Shown: positions 60,726 to 64,000 of the stretch, one piece after another
How positions within the stretch are numbered: the first letter of the stretch is position 1
Layout: each line of letters opens with the position of its first letter
Source of the DNA: Kibdelosporangium philippinense
GTDB taxonomy: Bacteria; Actinomycetota; Actinomycetes; Mycobacteriales; Pseudonocardiaceae
NCBI RefSeq assembly: GCF_021390435.2
Contig: NZ_JAJVCN010000004.1
Span: 910,501-974,500, forward strand
Direction of reading: 5' to 3'
DNA length: 64,000 nucleotides
Position numbers and translations under genes: made by a program
Notes under the pieces: generated by a model
Seen by the model: only the letters and a program-made list of their open reading frames with translations
Told to the model about the DNA's origin: nothing
The model's database searches: none

Positions 60726-62012
60726 GGCATTGGCGCTGATGACCTGGGCGTACCAGTGGGCGCTGGTTTTCGCGGTACGGACCTGGGTGGTGAAGTCGAC
60801 ATGGACCATGCCGAATCGCTTGGCGTAACCCTCGGCCCACTCGAAGTTGTCCACAAGCGACCACAGGAAGTACCCGCGCAGATCGACACCCCGATGGATC
60901 GCATCAAGCGCGGCTCGCAGGTGAGAATCGAGGAAGGAGACACGGTTGGTGTCGTCGATGCCGGGGAAGGCGGCACCATTTTCCGTGATGTAGAGAGGGA
61001 TCCCCGGGTAGTCACGCTGAAGGCGGACCAGCAGATCCGTCAGTCCGGAAGGCACGATGTCCCAGCCGCTGTCGGTCTGCGGAAGCCCGCGATCAGGGAA
61101 CTCGACATGCTCAGAGCCAACCCAGGGCGAAGGCAGTCGCACCTTCAAGCCGGACCGTACGTAGAGATCGCGGTAGTAGTTGATGCCAAGCAAATCCACG
61201 GGTTGACCGATCAGCCCAAGGTCGCCGGGTTTGATCGTCTCCGGCAGCCCGTAAGGCGCCAGGTCGGTCAACACGTCTACCGGATACGTGCCGTGCAGCA
61301 CTGGATCGAGGAACATCCGGTTCTGCAGTCCGTCGATCCGCCTGACCGCGTCGTCCGCTGGATCGGCAGCGCGCACTGGGAACAAGTTCAACGTGATCCC
61401 GGCCTGTGCTGAGGGCGAGAACGACCGGATCGCGTGCATCGCGATCCCGTGCCCTAGCAACAGGTGATGGGCGGCGGCGACCGCAGCGTTCGGTTCGGTC
61501 CTCCCAGGAGCGTGGATCCCCGAGGCGTAACCAAGGAAAGCCGAACACCACGGCTCGTTCAGCGTGATCCAGTTCCGCACACGATCACCCAACAGGCGGG
61601 CGACCTTTTCGGCGTACTCGCCGAAGTGATACGCGGTATCGCGATTGGCCCACCCGCCGGTGTCCTCAAGAGACTGTGGCAGGTCCCAGTGGTACAGCGT
61701 TGCCCACGGCTCGATGTCGTTGTCCAGCAAAGTGTCCACAAGCCGGTCGTAGAAGCCCAGGTCTTCCATTCGCGGCCATGCGATGGAAAACCGGTATGCC
61801 TGCAGGCCGAGCTCGGACATCAACCGGACATCCTGAACCATCCGCCGGTAGTGATCAGCGGCCACATCCCCGGTGTCGCCATTGTTTACGGCGCCAGGCA
61901 CACGACAGAAGGTGTCCCAGATGGACGGCACACGACCGTCCGATGTGGTCGCGCCTTCGACCTGAAACGCCGCTGTCGCGGCACCCCACACGAATCCGTC
62001 AGGAAACGTCAC
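60702..62012 (-). CDS. GH1 beta-glucosidase-like enzyme
   Basis: A 436-aa GH1 enzyme, cytoplasmic. Acid/base Glu153 in TLNEPW and nucleophile Glu344 in YITENGAAF are both present. Compared with relatives, the segment after PRM before FYDRLVD is about ten residues shorter. It probably hydrolyses the oligosaccharide imported by the sugar ABC transporter encoded just upstream in the same operon. The C-terminal residues and stop come from palindrome copy 5. Confidence 0.92.
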   Translation of the reverse strand: MTFPDGFVWGAATAAFQVEGATTSDGRVPSIWDTFCRVPGAVNNGDTGDVAADHYRRMVQDVRLMSELGLQAYRFSIAWPRMEDLGFYDRLVDTLLDNDIEPWATLYHWDLPQSLEDTGGWANRDTAYHFGEYAEKVARLLGDRVRNWITLNEPWCSAFLGYASGIHAPGRTEPNAAVAAAHHLLLGHGIAMHAIRSFSPSAQAGITLNLFPVRAADPADDAVRRIDGLQNRMFLDPVLHGTYPVDVLTDLAPYGLPETIKPGDLGLIGQPVDLLGINYYRDLYVRSGLKVRLPSPWVGSEHVEFPDRGLPQTDSGWDIVPSGLTDLLVRLQRDYPGIPLYITENGAAFPGIDDTNRVSFLDSHLRAALDAIHRGVDLRGYFLWSLVDNFEWAEGYAKRFGMVHVDFTTQVRTAKTSAHWYAQVISANALVSGYAG

Positions 62013-62015
62013 GGT

Positions 62016-62831
62016 TCATCCCTTCACAGCACCCTGCATGATCCCGGCGACGATCTGTCTGCCGAGTGCGACGAAAACGATCAAGATGGGAATGGTCGCC
62101 AGCGTCGTCCCAGCGAGCACCAGGGAATAGTCGATGTAGTAGCCGCTTTGCAGCTTCTCCAGTGCGACCTGGACAGTCGGATTACCCGCATCCAGCACGA
62201 TCAACGGCCACAGGAAGTCGTTCCATGCGGTCATGAACGTGAACATCCCAAGGAAGGCGGCAGCGGGACGAACAGCGGGCAGGCAGACATGCCAGTACAC
62301 CCGGATCATGCTGCAACCGTCCATCCGAGCCGCCTCAACGAGTTCGAACGGCACAGCATCCACTGTGTACTGCCGCATCCAGAAAACCCCAAGCGCAGTC
62401 ACCAAATTGGGCACCATCACCGCCCACAACCCGCCAACCCAACCAAAGTCCGCCATGGACATGTACAGCGGAATGATGCCGAGCTGCGTCGGCACGGCGA
62501 GGGTCGCGACGATGAACAGGAACAGCGGATCGCGGCCGCGGAACCGGAGTTTGGCGAACGCGAACCCAGCGAGTGTCGAGAAGAACACGGTCGAGAAAGT
62601 CACCGATCCCGCCACGATCACACTGTTGACCAGCGCCTTCCAGAACTCAACGGAGTCGAACACGCGTTGCGCGTTCGCCAAGAAGTTGCCACCGGGGATC
62701 AGCGGAGGCAGTCGCTCGGTGAGCATGCCGCTGTCCCGGCTGGCCACCAGGTACGACCAATAGAAAGGAAACGCGGATCCGAGCACGAAGGCGCCCAGCA
62801 AGCCATAAATCCAGAACCCAGCTCGCTTCAT
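62016..62831 (-). CDS. Sugar ABC transporter permease (MalG type)
   Basis: A 271-aa CUT1-family permease with six transmembrane segments; the EAA loop EAARMDGCSMIRVYWHVCLP is clear. ATG 62831 overlaps the stop of the MalF-type gene (ATGA). It is followed 3 nt later by the beta-glucosidase, so importer and hydrolase form one operon. Confidence 0.93.
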   Translation of the reverse strand: MKRAGFWIYGLLGAFVLGSAFPFYWSYLVASRDSGMLTERLPPLIPGGNFLANAQRVFDSVEFWKALVNSVIVAGSVTFSTVFFSTLAGFAFAKLRFRGRDPLFLFIVATLAVPTQLGIIPLYMSMADFGWVGGLWAVMVPNLVTALGVFWMRQYTVDAVPFELVEAARMDGCSMIRVYWHVCLPAVRPAAAFLGMFTFMTAWNDFLWPLIVLDAGNPTVQVALEKLQSGYYIDYSLVLAGTTLATIPILIVFVALGRQIVAGIMQGAVKG

Positions 62832-63802
62832 CGTGCCAACCTTCTGGTCAGCAGGAAGTTCAGCGAGGCGATCACCAGGATCACCAGGAACAACACCCAT
62901 GCCATCGCCGACGCGTAGCCGAAATGCTGGCTTTCAAACGCAGTTTGGTACATGTACAACGTCACCGTCTGGAACTGGTTCGTTGAGCCGCCGTTGTTTG
63001 ATCCTGGCATGGCGTCGAACAGCTTCGGCTCGGTGAAGATCTGCAGTCCACCTATGGTCGATGTGACCACGACGAAGATCAGCGTCGGCCGTAGCAGCGG
63101 CAGTGTGATCGAGAAGAACCGCCGGATCGGCGAAGCCCTGTCGACAACGGCTGCTTCGTAGATCTCACGCGGGATCGCCTTCATCGCCGCCAAAATGATC
63201 AGCGCGTTGTACCCGGTCCAGCGCCAGTTGACCATGATCGCGATGGCTATGTGGCTGGCGAAGCGGTTGGCTTGCCAGTCGATTCGGTCGAGACCTAGCA
63301 GCTCGAACAGTGAGTTGACCAAGCCGTAGTTTGGTCCGAACAGGTTCGCGAAGATGATCCCGATCGCGACCAGCGACGCCGCATAAGGCAGCAAAACGCC
63401 TACCCGCCAGGCGGTTGGCATCCGCAACCTTGCGTTCAGCAAGGCCGCCAACAACACCGCGATCACGATCTGCGGCCCGCTGGACAACAGGAAGATGCTG
63501 ACCGTGTTGGTCAGCGTCCGGTAGAACTGGTCGTCGCCGAACAGCTCGATGTAGTTGTCCATTCCGATGAATGCCGGGTTCGAGTCGCCGAGTTCCCAGT
63601 TGAACATCGAGACGTATCCCGTGTACAGCAAGGGGAACAGGCCGACCACAGCGAACACCGCAAAGAACGGTGCGATGTAGAGATACGGCGATGCTTTGAC
63701 GTCCAATCGCGACAGCCGGTCCCGCCACGGCACCCACCGCCGTGGCGGGACGGTCGCGATGTCTGCTGTGGACGGTGCTGATCGCGCCGTCGTCTGTGAC
63801 AT
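62828..63802 (-). CDS. Sugar ABC transporter permease (MalF type)
   Basis: A 324-aa CUT1 permease with the EAA loop YEAAVVDRASPIRRFFSITLP and six predicted helices. It begins 2 bp after the stop of the binding-protein gene. Forms the heterodimeric channel with the MalG-type protein. No ATPase is encoded here; a shared MsiK-like ATPase elsewhere is usual in actinomycetes. Confidence 0.93.
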   Translation of the reverse strand: MSQTTARSAPSTADIATVPPRRWVPWRDRLSRLDVKASPYLYIAPFFAVFAVVGLFPLLYTGYVSMFNWELGDSNPAFIGMDNYIELFGDDQFYRTLTNTVSIFLLSSGPQIVIAVLLAALLNARLRMPTAWRVGVLLPYAASLVAIGIIFANLFGPNYGLVNSLFELLGLDRIDWQANRFASHIAIAIMVNWRWTGYNALIILAAMKAIPREIYEAAVVDRASPIRRFFSITLPLLRPTLIFVVVTSTIGGLQIFTEPKLFDAMPGSNNGGSTNQFQTVTLYMYQTAFESQHFGYASAMAWVLFLVILVIASLNFLLTRRLAR

Positions 63803-63804
63803 CG

Positions 63805-64000
63805 CTACCTGACCAGCTTCTTCGCGCCGTCGACCGCCTGCTTCCAGCCGTCTTCTGGCGAAGCACCCTGCTCGACGGCCGCCAGCGCGGGGCTGGTCAC
63901 GTTCTCCTGGATCTGCCCGTCCCGTGCTCCTTTGTACTGTGCCTTGGTGACTTTCTTCGCCTGGTTGGCGAACAGTTCGCCGACCTTCGTCGCGCCGAAG
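63805..64000 (-). CDS. Sugar ABC transporter substrate-binding protein, C-terminal part
   Basis: The last 64 residues before the stop are visible, ending GWKQAVDGAKKLVR, with GELFANQAKKV and the Ala-rich helix SPALAAVEQGASPEDGW typical of extracellular solute-binding proteins of the CUT1 family. The rest lies to the right of the window. It is the first gene of the operon with two permeases and the GH1 enzyme. Confidence 0.85.
   Translation of the reverse strand, partial: FGATKVGELFANQAKKVTKAQYKGARDGQIQENVTSPALAAVEQGASPEDGWKQAVDGAKKLVR

Overview
The window is about 64 kb of high-GC DNA with strong G/C third-position bias, GTG and ATG starts, many 1-4 nt start/stop overlaps and short intergenic gaps. 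Together with the gene families present (ECF41 sigma factor, IdeR-type iron box, DDN-type nitroreductase, LAL-type LuxR, CHAT and NB-ARC STAND proteins, WXG-like proteins), this points to the chromosome of a filamentous actinomycete, probably Pseudonocardiales. The taxonomic call is inference. I see no tRNA, rRNA or CRISPR array.

Layout. 0-2.4 kb: the end of an MBL-fold hydrolase and a two-gene ABC exporter. 2.4-5.8 kb: a four-gene quaternary-amine (glycine betaine/choline type) importer. 6.2-11.2 kb: an unassigned protein, a Vps62-like lipoprotein, a divergent AraC/hydrolase pair and a small protein. 11.2-15.7 kb: an ECF41 sigma factor divergent from its carboxymuconolactone-decarboxylase partner, then an LLM monooxygenase-MarR-FMN reductase operon. 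15.7-20.4 kb: gene decay (broken MFS pump, frameshifted and truncated LuxR gene, a SnoaL gene joined to the LuxR remnant). 20.5-25.9 kb: a cobalamin riboswitch, btuFCD-like transporter, and an IS630 copy that has cut off the start codon of the next gene, a HAD phosphatase. 25.9-31.3 kb: a secreted glycan-degradation block (GH46 chitosanase, two beta-helix proteins, GH8) with a perfect operator-like palindrome upstream. 31.5-40.0 kb: metabolic and regulatory genes and a Pit phosphate transporter.

40.1-49.6 kb is the most unusual part. An array of 22-bp repeats, eight direct and three decayed inverted units, lies between pit and a 1032-aa cyclase-like/NB-ARC/TPR STAND protein. After a decayed tnpB comes a tight two-gene operon of an LCAT-like lipase and a 1019-aa CHAT protease-NTPase. 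This resembles an NTPase-controlled biological-conflict or cell-death module. At 55.1-57.0 kb a membrane-anchored P-loop GTPase-like protein with a one-TM partner may be another signalling pair.

49.6-64.0 kb: DJ-1/PfpI protein, L7/L12-like membrane protein, oxidoreductase, WXG-like cluster, three deletion-scarred genes beside an iron box, LacI and HxlR regulators, an MFS-hydrolase operon, and a sugar ABC importer with GH1 beta-glucosidase.

Two dispersed repeat families stand out. A 46-bp palindrome occurs five times, always at gene 3' ends, with base-pair-preserving changes, and supplies the stop codon of three genes. A second family with core GTGCCGTGAAGGCC occurs in three or four intergenic places.
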